Assembly (NCBI RefSeq): GCF_946479715.1
Contig: NZ_CAMLHF010000021.1
Location: 1-41,424, forward strand
Source of the DNA: an uncultured Pedobacter sp.
GTDB lineage: Bacteria > Bacteroidota > Bacteroidia > Sphingobacteriales > Sphingobacteriaceae
DNA length: 41,424 nucleotides
Reading direction: 5' to 3'
Shown: positions 24,664-33,634 of the stretch, piece by piece
Layout: each line of letters begins with the position of its first letter
How positions within the stretch are numbered: position 1 is the first letter of the stretch
Program-made: the position numbers and the translations under genes
The notes under the pieces: generated by a model
Database searches by the model: none
What the model was told of the DNA's origin: nothing
The model's input: the letters and a program-made list of their open reading frames with translations, nothing else

Positions 24664-24678
24664 AGGGCTAAAAGCCCT
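24664..24678. other. small hairpin in the ferritin-like/LytTR divergent gap
   Basis: AGGGCT (24664-24669) pairs with AGCCCT (24673-24678) around AAA. There is no T-run on either side, so it is not a usual terminator. It lies about 40 bp before the lipoprotein start and could be in its leader. Confidence 0.4.
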
Positions 24679-24813
24679 GGTTGATTACGACTTTAGTTGT
24701 TGCTTATATGTGCACTTACGAAAGAAAAATGAGTTCGGTTTTCGGTGTTTGAAAGAAATATTCTTCAATCGTTCATTTTTTTAATAAATTCACCATATAT
24801 AAAATCTATTACT

Positions 24814-25593
24814 GTGCTGAATGCTATTATTGTAGACGATGAAGAGTTTGCCCGTTCCTCATTATATTTTTTATTGCAGGAAAACTGTGAGAATATCCAT
24901 ATATCTGGCATAGCAAAGTCTGTTTCGGAAGCCCGAAACTTACTGGCCCATAATGCCATTGATCTTATTTTTCTGGACATTGCCATGCCTGGAGAAAATG
25001 GATTCGATTTAATCCCTCAAATACAATCCACTAAAACGCATGTTATCTTCACTACTGCTTACGATCAGTATGCATTAAAAGCGATTAAAGCCAATGCATT
25101 GGATTATCTGCTTAAACCTATAGATATTGATGAGCTTAAAGAGGCCGTGAATAAGGCCTCAAAATATATTGCCTTAAGTAAAACGGAGCATAATAGAAAT
25201 GAAGGACTGCAAAACTTAGCCGTCAATCTTTCGGATAGAAACGAAATCCGTAAAATTAGCTTACCTAATGGGCAGGGATATAGTTTAGTAAGTATTGATG
25301 ATATTGTTCATATTGAAGCAGATAGTAATTATTCTGTTTTCCATCTGGCCAACAAAGATAAAATCACAGTATCAAAAGTCTTAAAGGAATACGAAGAAAT
25401 CCTTCCTGCCCATCAGTTTATGAGGGTTCATAAATCAAGCATCGTGAATCTGAATTATTTAAGAGAGTACAATTCTAAGAATGGATTGGAACTGATATTA
25501 AAAAATGGCGATAAAATTGCTGTTTCCAGAAGACGAGCAAGTGATTTCATGGAAAAGGTTAAATCATATACCAATTTTGACAGTGATAAATAA
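24814..25593 (+). CDS. LytTR-type response regulator
   Basis: The protein has an N-terminal receiver domain (phosphoacceptor D55 in IFLDIAMPGENGFDL, counted from the chosen start) and a C-terminal LytTR DNA-binding domain (about residues 150-255, with IVHIEADSNYSVFHL and FMRVHKSSIVNL). I chose the GTG at 24814 because the receiver then starts at once (LNAIIVDDEE). A longer reading from the GTG at 24745 adds 23 residues with no receiver homology. LytTR proteins bind pairs of direct repeats about 21 bp apart. The sensor kinase gene overlaps its end, forming a clear two-component pair. Confidence 0.88.
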   Translation: MLNAIIVDDEEFARSSLYFLLQENCENIHISGIAKSVSEARNLLAHNAIDLIFLDIAMPGENGFDLIPQIQSTKTHVIFTTAYDQYALKAIKANALDYLLKPIDIDELKEAVNKASKYIALSKTEHNRNEGLQNLAVNLSDRNEIRKISLPNGQGYSLVSIDDIVHIEADSNYSVFHLANKDKITVSKVLKEYEEILPAHQFMRVHKSSIVNLNYLREYNSKNGLELILKNGDKIAVSRRRASDFMEKVKSYTNFDSDK

Positions 25594-28531
25594 GATAAAG
25601 AATTGGACCATAGGCAGTACAATACTAATTGTTTTATTAATTCTTAGCTTGAATGGCTATTCTCAAAGTACATACCTACAACATTTTAGCACTAAAGACG
25701 GACTTCCAAGTAATAGCTGCTTTTATACACTACAAGATTCTAAGGGATACATTTGGGTAGCTACTGATGCGGGGGTAAGCAGATTTGATGGAAAAGTATT
25801 CGAAACCTTTTCTGTTGATGATGGTTTGCCTGACAATCAAATTTTACAGATTAAAGAAGATAAAAGTGGAAAAATATGGTTTCTGGCATTAAATGGGCAG
25901 TTAAGCTATTTTTTTAATGGCAAGTTCTTTAATGAAACAAACAACAAACTACTTAAGCTATTAAGATTCAATGCGGTTATTGTTTCATTTTTTGAAGACA
26001 GCAAAGGTAGAATCTGGTTTGGCACGAACAAGAATGTATTGGTGACCTGGGATGGAAAATCTATAACAAAGTACATCTCGGCTAATGGGAACCGACAATT
26101 CATCAATAGTTTCGTCCATGAAGATAAATCTGGAAAGATCTGGATATTCAGCAATAGATCTGTAAGAACGTTTAATGGTTCGGAGTTCACCGTAATTCCT
26201 CACAAAACCCTCCTCATAAATTATAAGTCTGGACTAAATATGCCAGATAAGACCCTGGCGTTTCTCGATAAAAATGGACTTAACATTCAAAATGGAAATG
26301 TCCAGTATTTTCAATTAAAAATTGATCCGTCTTTGTTAAACAATGATCCTGGATTTTTTCATTTAGATGAAAACAAAGATGTATGGATTAGCAACGCCTC
26401 TGGAATATATTTTATTGGTCGTTCGGGAAAAATGATTACTTACCTGAGCAATATATCATCAAGTCAGGTAATAAAGGATTCTAAAGGTAATATGTGGTTC
26501 ACCACTAACAATGGGATTTATATGCTTCCGAAAAGTGAGGAACGGCTCTATATATTAGACCAAAGTAATGGACTAAGCAGCAATGTTGTAAAAAGTGTTA
26601 TTAAAGACACCAAAAATCACTTCTGGCTTGGATTAGATGAGGCCGTCATTAATATTCTTGACCCTGTTAATCTTTCTGTTGGTAAAATTTCAATACCGGA
26701 TAAAAAGAAATATAACATCATCAAACAGCTTACTTTAGATACGGCAAATAAAACCATATACTTTGCTTCGGAATATGGACTAGGCCGAATAGCAAATATT
26801 TATGGGGGTAATAAAAAAATAGATTACTTAAGGGAGGCTACCAACTCCATGTTTGTAATTAAGAGTTTTAGTGTAGCAAAAGATAAAAGTCTGGCTCTGG
26901 CCTTATCGTCTGGAGTGGTCATTTTACCCTATACTGAGGGTAAATTTGAATTTAGCTCTTTATACTTTAAGCAAGGGACTGATTTCTTTAACAATAGAGC
27001 TTATTGCGTGTTTTTTGATAAAAGCCAAAACCTTTGGTTCTCTAATATCAATGGATTATCAGAATTCTCTAATGGCTCATTATACAGTTACTATGAAAAG
27101 AGTAGTCTTTTAACACGGAGAATTAATGATATAAAGGAATTGGGCGATGGAACCATAGTTCTTGCGACTGATGGATATGGAATTATTTTTATCAAAAACA
27201 GAAAAGTGATAAAGATAATTACTCAAAGAGATGGACTTGCAGATAACATTTGTAAAAAGCTATTCGTAAAGGGTAATGATGTATGGATAATCACCAATAA
27301 TGGCATTAACAAGGTTTCATTAAATAATCAAAAGACGTTTGTAGAAACTTTTGAATTTACCAACGCTTTGCTTAAAGATGATGTAAACTCATTATATATT
27401 GATAACGACTATGCATACTTTGCAACTAACAATGGCCTGGTCTATTTTTCAATCAATAAGATTAAAACAATAAATGATCCGCCTAAAGTATTTATATCAT
27501 CTATAATTAATAATAAGATGAAGCTTGGGCTAAGTGAGACGAATCATACACTGGATCCATCGGACAATAACATTTCATTTTATTATAGCGCCATTGATTT
27601 TCAAAATAGAAATATTGTTTATCGATATCGTTTAAAATCTGATGCAAACTGGACAGAGACAAAGAACAGGAGACTTGAGTTTTCTTCATTAGAACCGGCT
27701 GATTACGTTTTTGAAATAAGCGCCAAGACCAATAATAGTGATTGGAGCAGCCCAACTAAGATCAACTTCGTTCTAAAAAGTCATTTTTGGCAAACACCGT
27801 GGTTTCTTATAATTACATTCTTACTTGCGGGCTTTATATTTTATAAAGTAGCGGTTTTTGTAACTAAAAGGCGAAAAAACAAAGAACAAGAGCAGCTGTT
27901 GTTAAAGAATAAAATCTTGATGCTGGAGCAACGGGCTTTACAGGCAATGATGAACCCACACTTTGTTTTTAATGTAATGAACTCTATACAACATTATATA
28001 AATACAAAAGATACCACCTCGGCAAACAAAATATTAACAGGCTTTGCCAGGCTGATCAGAAAGAATCTGGAAATTTGTACAAAAAGCTATATAACGCTTG
28101 AAGAAGAAATTGAATATCTGGAGCTTTACCTTAGTTTAGAAAAGAAACGATTTGGAGGTAAATTGAATTACACCATTACGCTAAATAAGGCAATAGATAA
28201 AGAAGAAACCTTAATACCCTCTATGCTACTTCAGCCATATATAGAAAATGCCATATGGCATGGGATAATGCCTAAGGAAGAAGGTGGCAAAATTGATATA
28301 CATATAGATTTAATAGGGGCTGAACATTTGCTGATCCAAATTATTGATGATGGTATAGGTATAGATAATTCTCTGAGAGATAAAAAGGGACACCATGTAA
28401 GTAAGGGCATGGATTTAACACGGGAACGTATTAACCTTTTGAATAAGGTTGAAGTAAATCCTATACAAATGGAAATAAAACAAAACGGCAATTCGGGCAC
28501 ATTTGTGTCAATAGCTATTCCCTTAAAGTAA
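25583..28531 (+). CDS. Reg_prop beta-propeller sensor histidine kinase (LytS-like)
   Basis: From the GTG at 25583 the 982-residue protein opens with a convincing signal sequence (INKIKNWTIGSTILIVLLIL, cleavage near GYSQ). An ATG at 25505 would place 26 unlikely residues in front. Then come Reg_prop propeller repeats (DGLPSNSCFYTLQDSKGYIW and similar, to about residue 620), a Y_Y_Y domain (about 660-730), one membrane span (FLIITFLLAGFIFYKVAVF) and a His_kinase domain with the phosphorylated His in MNPHFVFNVMNSIQ (codon 27959-27961). The ATPase part contains LLQPYIENAIWHG. The periplasmic propeller probably senses a glycan or envelope signal. It overlaps the response regulator gene by 11 bp. 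Confidence 0.9.
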   Translation: MINKIKNWTIGSTILIVLLILSLNGYSQSTYLQHFSTKDGLPSNSCFYTLQDSKGYIWVATDAGVSRFDGKVFETFSVDDGLPDNQILQIKEDKSGKIWFLALNGQLSYFFNGKFFNETNNKLLKLLRFNAVIVSFFEDSKGRIWFGTNKNVLVTWDGKSITKYISANGNRQFINSFVHEDKSGKIWIFSNRSVRTFNGSEFTVIPHKTLLINYKSGLNMPDKTLAFLDKNGLNIQNGNVQYFQLKIDPSLLNNDPGFFHLDENKDVWISNASGIYFIGRSGKMITYLSNISSSQVIKDSKGNMWFTTNNGIYMLPKSEERLYILDQSNGLSSNVVKSVIKDTKNHFWLGLDEAVINILDPVNLSVGKISIPDKKKYNIIKQLTLDTANKTIYFASEYGLGRIANIYGGNKKIDYLREATNSMFVIKSFSVAKDKSLALALSSGVVILPYTEGKFEFSSLYFKQGTDFFNNRAYCVFFDKSQNLWFSNINGLSEFSNGSLYSYYEKSSLLTRRINDIKELGDGTIVLATDGYGIIFIKNRKVIKIITQRDGLADNICKKLFVKGNDVWIITNNGINKVSLNNQKTFVETFEFTNALLKDDVNSLYIDNDYAYFATNNGLVYFSINKIKTINDPPKVFISSIINNKMKLGLSETNHTLDPSDNNISFYYSAIDFQNRNIVYRYRLKSDANWTETKNRRLEFSSLEPADYVFEISAKTNNSDWSSPTKINFVLKSHFWQTPWFLIITFLLAGFIFYKVAVFVTKRRKNKEQEQLLLKNKILMLEQRALQAMMNPHFVFNVMNSIQHYINTKDTTSANKILTGFARLIRKNLEICTKSYITLEEEIEYLELYLSLEKKRFGGKLNYTITLNKAIDKEETLIPSMLLQPYIENAIWHGIMPKEEGGKIDIHIDLIGAEHLLIQIIDDGIGIDNSLRDKKGHHVSKGMDLTRERINLLNKVEVNPIQMEIKQNGNSGTFVSIAIPLK

Positions 28532-28782
28532 TAAAATACCGTTTACTCAATTTTTTATACCACTCACTAATTAAAAATTAATCATTTTAAAATTTGCATT
28601 AAACTTGTTATAGATATTAAAACAAACAGAGTTTGTAAAAAGCGTTCTTATAGAATTGATCAAAGATATTTTACCTAACCTAAAACTATATCTCAATTCA
28701 GGTTTCATTTGTGTGTTAAAAAATGGTAAAGTTCATAGCTTTACCATTTTTTTTTGCCTTAATTTTTTTTAAAAAAAATTCG
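28532..28782 (+). ncRNA. gene-free stretch after the kinase gene, possible small-RNA locus
   Basis: The 381 bp between the kinase and the acidic-protein gene hold no protein gene. The classic terminator at 28720-28755 lies about 190 bp after the kinase stop. That is far for a 3' UTR, so either the kinase message has a long tail or a separate short RNA (starting perhaps near 28600-28640) ends there. I see no clear promoter for such an RNA. Confidence 0.25.
28720..28755 (+). terminator. intrinsic terminator downstream of the sensor kinase
   Basis: AAAATGGTAAAG (28720-28731) pairs with CTTTACCATTTT (28739-28750) around TTCATAG and runs into nine T. It ends either a long kinase 3' UTR or an unrecognised small transcript. 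Confidence 0.8.
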
Positions 28783-28811
28783 TTGTGGAATTTCTATTTA
28801 TCTTACTTTTG
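28783..28811 (+). promoter_or_regulatory. Bacteroidetes-type promoter for the acidic small-protein gene
   Basis: TTG at 28783-28785, an 18-bp gap, then TACTTTTG at 28804-28811 match both elements of the Bacteroidetes primary promoter. Transcription would start near 28818 and leave a leader of about 95 bases. Confidence 0.7.
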
Positions 28812-28815
28812 AGAT

Positions 28816-28866
28816 ACAGAAAAACTTTAAAAAACATCGTTCTTTTGATTTAAAAAGATTTTCTGT
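28816..28866 (+). other. long leader hairpin before the acidic small-protein gene
   Basis: ACAGAAAA (28816-28823) pairs with TTTTCTGT (28859-28866), and the inner CTTT/AAAG segments can continue the stem. It would fold at the very 5' end of the predicted message, where it could protect or regulate it. Confidence 0.4.
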
Positions 28867-28912
28867 AAATTTAACTCATAAATAAAAACCTTAGGGAATT
28901 ATATTTTTTGTA

Positions 28913-29101
28913 ATGAAAACTCCAAAGAAACCAATTAAGAAAAGTCCATTAGTGGATCCAGAAGCTGAGATGGAAGATTCGCAAGACGAAATTACTACGA
29001 AGAAAAAGTATGACGATGATGATGACGATTTTGATATGCCGTTAGACGATCTGGATACTTTTGATAGTTTTGGTTCGGACGACGACGATGACGACTACTA
29101 G
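28913..29101 (+). CDS. small protein with basic head and Asp-rich tail (62 aa)
   Basis: I do not recognise a named family. Residues 1-12 are Lys-rich (KTPKKPIKKS), and the second half is dominated by Asp, with runs of six (DDDDDDF and the closing DDDDDDY). Three hydrophobic residues punctuate the acidic part (FDMPLDDLDTFDSF). It is likely disordered, and could bind cations or a basic protein surface, by analogy with acidic tails in general. The gene is well equipped: a strong promoter, a ~95-base leader with a hairpin, and its own terminator 24 bp after the stop. That argues for a real, perhaps highly expressed gene. Confidence 0.75.
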   Translation: MKTPKKPIKKSPLVDPEAEMEDSQDEITTKKKYDDDDDDFDMPLDDLDTFDSFGSDDDDDDY

Positions 29102-29125
29102 TAACTAAAAATATAATAGTTTATG

Positions 29126-29149
29126 AGCATCCCATTGGGATGCTTTTTA
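29126..29149 (+). terminator. intrinsic terminator of the acidic small-protein gene
   Basis: AGCATCCC (29126-29133) pairs with GGGATGCT (29137-29144) around ATT and is followed by TTTTATTTTA. An ATG inside it (29140) is in frame with the next gene, but is not a credible start. Confidence 0.85.
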
Positions 29150-29169
29150 TTTTACCCCAATCATCAAGC

Positions 29170-30291
29170 ATGACAATTGTACCTGTATCTGATAAACAAA
29201 CCAGTAAAGATTTTTTAGAAGTTGCCCGTTTTATTTATAAAAATGATAAAAACTGGATTTGTCCGTTAGACCAGGATATAAATACAATATTTAACCCTGA
29301 TAAAAATCCTTTCTTTAAACACGGGAAGTGCCAAAGGTGGTTGCTAAAAGACAATAATGGCCAAACAATAGGAAGAGTGGCTGCTTTTATAAATGAGAAA
29401 AAAGCTTTTCAATACGATCAGCCCACCGGGGGCATGGGCTTTTTTGAATGCATAAATGATAAAACCGGTGCTTTTAAACTATTTGATACGGCCAAGTTGT
29501 GGCTCGAGGAAAATGGTATGAAAGCTATGGATGGCCCAATAAACTTTGGTGAAAATGATTCATTCTGGGGATTACTGGTTGAGGGTTTTACCCCACCTTC
29601 TTTTGGAATGAATTATAACCACCCCTACTATCATGACTTCTTTAAGGAATACGGATTCAATACAGAATATGAGCAAATAACCAATCATCTTGCTGTAAGA
29701 AATCCATTTCCGGAGCGTTTCACAAAAATCGCTAACTGGGTTGCAAACAAGCCAGGATACACATTTGAACATTTCTCTAAAAAGAATGCAGAAAAATATG
29801 TTCATGATCTTATGGAGATCTATAATGACGGTTGGGAAGACTTTGAAAACTTTGTACCCATAAAAAAGGAAACATTGCAGGAAAGCTTCAAAATGATGGA
29901 AGCCATAATGGATGAGAAACTAATTTGGTTTGCTTACGTGAACGGAGAGCCTGCTTCTTTTGTAGTTATTATACCAGATGCTAACCAGATGATTAAAGGC
30001 TTTAATGGTAAGCTTGGAATAATTGAAAAGTTAAAGTTTGTTTATAAGCGCTGGGTGGGCGTAAACAGAATGCGAGCCATTGTAATGGGAACAAAAAAGT
30101 CCTATCAAAAACATGGGCTAGAATCTGCACTTTTCATAAAACTAAAGGAATATGTTTTACCACTTAATCAGTATGATGAACTGGAATTATCGTGGGTAGG
30201 CGATTTTAATGATAAGATGCTATCAATTCACCAGGCAACAGGTGCCACTTTTGGAAAGCGACACCTGACCATGCGTAAAATTTTCTTTTAG
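29170..30291 (+). CDS. GNAT-like acyltransferase-fold protein (YghO-like)
   Basis: The start is set at the ATG at 29170 (MTIVPVSDKQ), because the in-frame ATG at 29140 lies inside a terminator. The 373-residue protein shows an N-terminal part with GRVAAFINEKKAFQYDQPTGGMGFFE and MDGPINFGENDSFWGLLVEGF, and a C-terminal part (AIVMGTKKSYQKHGLESALF and LELSWVGDFNDKML) typical of large GNAT-related proteins annotated as N-acetyltransferase or YghO-like. No substrate is known to me. It has no signal peptide. The gene ends 4 bp from the convergent Xre gene, and no promoter is obvious. Confidence 0.65.
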   Translation: MTIVPVSDKQTSKDFLEVARFIYKNDKNWICPLDQDINTIFNPDKNPFFKHGKCQRWLLKDNNGQTIGRVAAFINEKKAFQYDQPTGGMGFFECINDKTGAFKLFDTAKLWLEENGMKAMDGPINFGENDSFWGLLVEGFTPPSFGMNYNHPYYHDFFKEYGFNTEYEQITNHLAVRNPFPERFTKIANWVANKPGYTFEHFSKKNAEKYVHDLMEIYNDGWEDFENFVPIKKETLQESFKMMEAIMDEKLIWFAYVNGEPASFVVIIPDANQMIKGFNGKLGIIEKLKFVYKRWVGVNRMRAIVMGTKKSYQKHGLESALFIKLKEYVLPLNQYDELELSWVGDFNDKMLSIHQATGATFGKRHLTMRKIFF

Positions 30292-30295
30292 GGAT

Positions 30296-30625
30296 TTATT
30301 TCTCGCGAATTTCTTCGTAAAGGTCAATAACCTTTTTTTGCAGCTTAATGATTTCTTCTTCTCTTTGAGAAAGTTTATCCTTTAAGCTGTTGATTTCTTC
30401 AAAATTAAGCGATTGAGGATTTTCACCCTCTTTTGAAATAATATCCATAGTAGAAACTTCGAACAGATTTGCTATTTGCGCTAATCTCGATATGTTTATA
30501 TCAGTGATACCAGTTTCGATTTTTGAAAATGCAGGGATGGAAATATTTAGACGCTTTGCTACTTCACCTTGACTCCAGCCATTTTTTTGGCGTAGCTGTC
30601 TAATGTTTTTACCAATGATATTCAT
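30296..30625 (-). CDS. Xre-family transcriptional regulator with coiled-coil tail
   Basis: The 109-residue protein has a Cro/CI-type helix-turn-helix (residues 4-60; IRQLRQKNGWSQGEVAKRLNI and ISRLAQIANLFEVSTMDI). A charged coiled coil follows (about residues 72-108; SLKDKLSQREEEIIKLQKKV), probably used to dimerise. It is typical of small Bacteroidetes regulators. It follows the mpl-like gene by 38 bp on the same strand, so it may be at the end of that operon, though a separate promoter cannot be excluded. Target genes unknown. Confidence 0.88.
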   Translation of the reverse strand: MNIIGKNIRQLRQKNGWSQGEVAKRLNISIPAFSKIETGITDINISRLAQIANLFEVSTMDIISKEGENPQSLNFEEINSLKDKLSQREEEIIKLQKKVIDLYEEIREK

Positions 30626-30663
30626 GTTTAAAATTTAGGTGTACTATTTGTTGTTTGTTCTTT

Positions 30664-32022
30664 TTAGGATACTGTATTCAACTCACGTGCCAATTTCGTA
30701 AGATCTAGTCCACCAAAATTTCCAGAACTCATTAATAACAAGTTAGTACGGTAAAAATTTATACTTCGCAAGTAACTTTCCAACAAAGTAAAGTCATTAA
30801 AAAACTGCAATTTATCATCGTTAAACGCCATTTGTACCTCTTCTTTTGTAAATGGTTGCATTTTCTTATGCACAAATGTTTTTTCATCAATGTAAACAAT
30901 TGCAACATCTGCATTACACATAGTGTTTGCATATTGAGCAAGAAAATTTTTATTCAAACTGCTAAACGTATGCAACTCTATACAGGCAATTAATTTTCGT
31001 GTAGCAAACTGAGTTTTCACCGCTTCGATTGTTGCTTTTAACTTTGACGGTGAATGAGCAAAGTCTTTATATACATTTGTTTCATTCGAACTATTTAAAA
31101 GTTCTAATCTCTTTGCTGCACCGGTAAAGGAAGCTATTGCAATGTTAAACTCTTCTTCAGAGATACCCAATTGCTTGCATACAAGTTTTGCTGCATTAAG
31201 GTTCATTAAATTATGATCTCCAAATACTTTTAATGCAGTTTCATCAGGTAGCAGATAGGTTATGCCATCTTTTACTTCATGATCTGGAATTCCATAGCCA
31301 ATCTTTTCAATTGGAGCATTTGAATTTTCGACTATAGTGTTAAGGTCATTGTCTTTATTACAGAAAATTAGTTTCCCATCAGGTTGAATTGTATCTATAA
31401 AAAGTTCAAACTGTCTGGTATAATCCTGATAAGTAGGAAATACATTAATATGATCCCAGGCAATTCCGCTAATCACAGCAATATTTGCTTTATATAGATG
31501 AAACTTTGGTCTGCGATCAATTGGTGAAGCCAAATACTCGTCTCCCTCAATAACAATCAGAGGCGCTGAATCTGTGACTTTAACCATGGTATCAAATCCG
31601 GCTAATTGGGCTCCAACCAGATAATCAAAATCCCTTTTGTAATAGTTAAGAACATGTAATATCATGGATGTAATTGTTGTTTTACCATGACTCCCACCTA
31701 TTACCACACGAAGTTTATCTTTTGTTTGCTCATAAATATACTCTGGATAAGAATATATCTTTAAGCCTAATTTCTGCGCTTTTAATAACTCCGGGTTATC
31801 GACAAGTGCATGCATTCCCAGAATAACTGCATCCAGGTCTTCTGTAATATTATCTTCGCTCCAACCCATAGTTTTAGGTAGAATCCCATGCTTTTCCAAC
31901 CTGCTGTTTGAAGGTTCAAAGATAACATCATCGGAGCCGGTAACCTGATACCCCTTTTTATGTAAAGCAATGGCAAGATTGTGCATAGCACTGCCACCTA
32001 TGGCGATAAAATGTATACGCAT
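30664..32022 (-). CDS. mpl: Mur-ligase family protein, probably murein peptide ligase Mpl
   Basis: The 452-residue protein has the Mur-ligase layout: an N-terminal nucleotide-binding domain (HFIAIGGSAMHNLAIAL, residues 3-20), the ATP P-loop GGSHGKTTITS near residue 108, the central-domain motif GDEYLASPIDRRPKF and AWDHINVF, and a C-terminal domain (KDFAHSPSKLKATI). Length and these motifs favour Mpl, which joins recycled L-Ala-gamma-D-Glu-mDAP tripeptide to UDP-MurNAc. Plain MurC (UDP-MurNAc-L-Ala ligase) is the alternative, but MurC normally has GVGGxGMS at the start. It lies 5 bp after prmA in a compact operon. Confidence 0.8.
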   Translation of the reverse strand: MRIHFIAIGGSAMHNLAIALHKKGYQVTGSDDVIFEPSNSRLEKHGILPKTMGWSEDNITEDLDAVILGMHALVDNPELLKAQKLGLKIYSYPEYIYEQTKDKLRVVIGGSHGKTTITSMILHVLNYYKRDFDYLVGAQLAGFDTMVKVTDSAPLIVIEGDEYLASPIDRRPKFHLYKANIAVISGIAWDHINVFPTYQDYTRQFELFIDTIQPDGKLIFCNKDNDLNTIVENSNAPIEKIGYGIPDHEVKDGITYLLPDETALKVFGDHNLMNLNAAKLVCKQLGISEEEFNIAIASFTGAAKRLELLNSSNETNVYKDFAHSPSKLKATIEAVKTQFATRKLIACIELHTFSSLNKNFLAQYANTMCNADVAIVYIDEKTFVHKKMQPFTKEEVQMAFNDDKLQFFNDFTLLESYLRSINFYRTNLLLMSSGNFGGLDLTKLARELNTVS

Positions 32023-32027
32023 TCGTT

Positions 32028-32864
32028 TTATTTTTTAAAGTGGGCTGCTACCCATTCACCGATCTTTTTATGACTAACATAATTGATACCAAACTCTTTG
32101 CAGGTTTCGGTTATCATTTCAAGATCGGGAGACTCGTAAAATCCGCTAAAGAAAATACTTCCACTTTCTTTTAATATTTCAGCATATCTTGAAATCTGAT
32201 CTAGAAGGATATTCCTGTTTATGTTTGCAAGAATAATATCAAATGAGGTGTTAGGAATCACTTCTTTGCCACCACACAGTGCGGTGATATTTGTGATGTT
32301 ATTTAATGCTGAGTTTTCTAATGTACTTTCATAGCAAACATCATCATTATCTATTGCAGTTAGCATTTTAGCCCCTCTTTTAGAAGCTAAAATGGCTAAT
32401 ATTCCAGTTCCACATCCCATATCCAATATGATCTGATCTTCAACATCTGTAGATAGAATATATTGCATCATCATGGTTGTAGTTTGATGATGACCGGTAC
32501 CAAAGGCCATTTTCGGATCAATCACTATCTCATATTTATACTGAGGTTGTGGCTGGTGAAAAGTAGCCCTGACATAACACTGATCGTCGATAATTAATGG
32601 TTCAAAATTCTTTTCCCATTCTTCATTCCAGTTTTCCGCTGCGATCTCGGCTACTGTATAGGTATACTTAAGTTCACCTTCAAACTGAGCCATAACTTCT
32701 TTTAAAGCCTGCTCATTATAATGGTCGAGCCCCACAAAAGCATCGAATCCATCAGATGTATCCTCAAAAGTATTATAACCTATGTTTGCTAGTTCGTCAA
32801 TCAATAAATCTTTTTGATATTCCTGAACCTCGGTGAAGCTGAAAGTAACTTGTATGTATTGCAT
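32028..32864 (-). CDS. prmA: ribosomal protein L11 methyltransferase
   Basis: PrmA trimethylates ribosomal protein L11 using S-adenosylmethionine. The 278-residue protein has the N-terminal substrate domain (to about residue 105) and a Rossmann methyltransferase domain. It shows IDPKMAFGTGHHQTT, the SAM-binding LDMGCGTGILAILASKRGA and the NIN-type motif ILANINRNIL. Its ATG overlaps the tpiA stop by one base (TAATG), which suggests translational coupling. Confidence 0.92.
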   Translation of the reverse strand: MQYIQVTFSFTEVQEYQKDLLIDELANIGYNTFEDTSDGFDAFVGLDHYNEQALKEVMAQFEGELKYTYTVAEIAAENWNEEWEKNFEPLIIDDQCYVRATFHQPQPQYKYEIVIDPKMAFGTGHHQTTTMMMQYILSTDVEDQIILDMGCGTGILAILASKRGAKMLTAIDNDDVCYESTLENSALNNITNITALCGGKEVIPNTSFDIILANINRNILLDQISRYAEILKESGSIFFSGFYESPDLEMITETCKEFGINYVSHKKIGEWVAAHFKK

Positions 32865-33625
32865 TAAGAATTGAAAGTTTTAACGATGTCTACAAAATCT
32901 CTTGATTTTAAAGAAGCACCACCAATTAAACCACCATCAATATCATTTTGGGCAAACAGTTCTGCTGCATTTTTTGGATTACAGCTACCTCCGTAAAGTA
33001 TACTGGTATTATCAGCAGTTGCCTGATCATATTTAGTGGCAATTTCCTTACGGATAAAAGCATGAACTTCCTGAGCCTGATCAGATGATGCAGTTAAACC
33101 AGTTCCGATAGCCCATACAGGCTCATATGCAATTACAACTTTGGAGAAATCAGCAGCACTTAGGCCAAAGATTCCGTTCTCTAATTGAGATTTTAAAACG
33201 TCAAAATAGCTTCCGTTATTTCTCTCTTCAAGCGTTTCGCCAATACAGAAAATAGGAGTTAAATCATTCTGTAATACAGCAACTGTTTTTTGTGCTAACA
33301 ACTGGTCGTTTTCACCAAAATACTGGCGTCTTTCTGAGTGGCCAACGATTACATACCCACAACCTACTGATTTTATCATTTTAGCTGAAATTTCGCCAGT
33401 ATAGGCACCGCTTTCTTTCTCATGACAATTTTCTGCACCGATACCTACCACGTCGCCACCAAGCTTAGCTAAGCTGTTTAAATGAATATATGGAGCGCAG
33501 ATAACGGCTAACTGCTCACCTTTTTTTTCATCTTTAACCATGTTAACAATCTCTGAAAACAAGGATATACCTTCAGCATAATCCAAATTCATTTTCCAAT
33601 TTCCGGCTACTATTTTTTTTCTCAT
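32864..33625 (-). CDS. tpiA: triosephosphate isomerase
   Basis: TpiA interconverts dihydroxyacetone phosphate and glyceraldehyde 3-phosphate in glycolysis. The 253-residue protein has all key motifs: GNWKMN (Lys near residue 11), VIVGHSERR with the catalytic His, AYEPVWAIGTG with the catalytic Glu, and the phosphate-binding LYGGS and GGLIGGASL. It lies 9 bp after the GlmU-like gene and overlaps prmA by one base. Confidence 0.97.
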   Translation of the reverse strand: MRKKIVAGNWKMNLDYAEGISLFSEIVNMVKDEKKGEQLAVICAPYIHLNSLAKLGGDVVGIGAENCHEKESGAYTGEISAKMIKSVGCGYVIVGHSERRQYFGENDQLLAQKTVAVLQNDLTPIFCIGETLEERNNGSYFDVLKSQLENGIFGLSAADFSKVVIAYEPVWAIGTGLTASSDQAQEVHAFIRKEIATKYDQATADNTSILYGGSCNPKNAAELFAQNDIDGGLIGGASLKSRDFVDIVKTFNS

Positions 33626-33634
33626 AATCTTTAA

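Noticed and set aside
29140..29169. Upstream ATG giving the GNAT-like protein ten extra residues
   Set aside because: The ATG lies within the stem and T-run of the preceding gene's terminator; the ATG at 29170 starts the conserved-looking protein.
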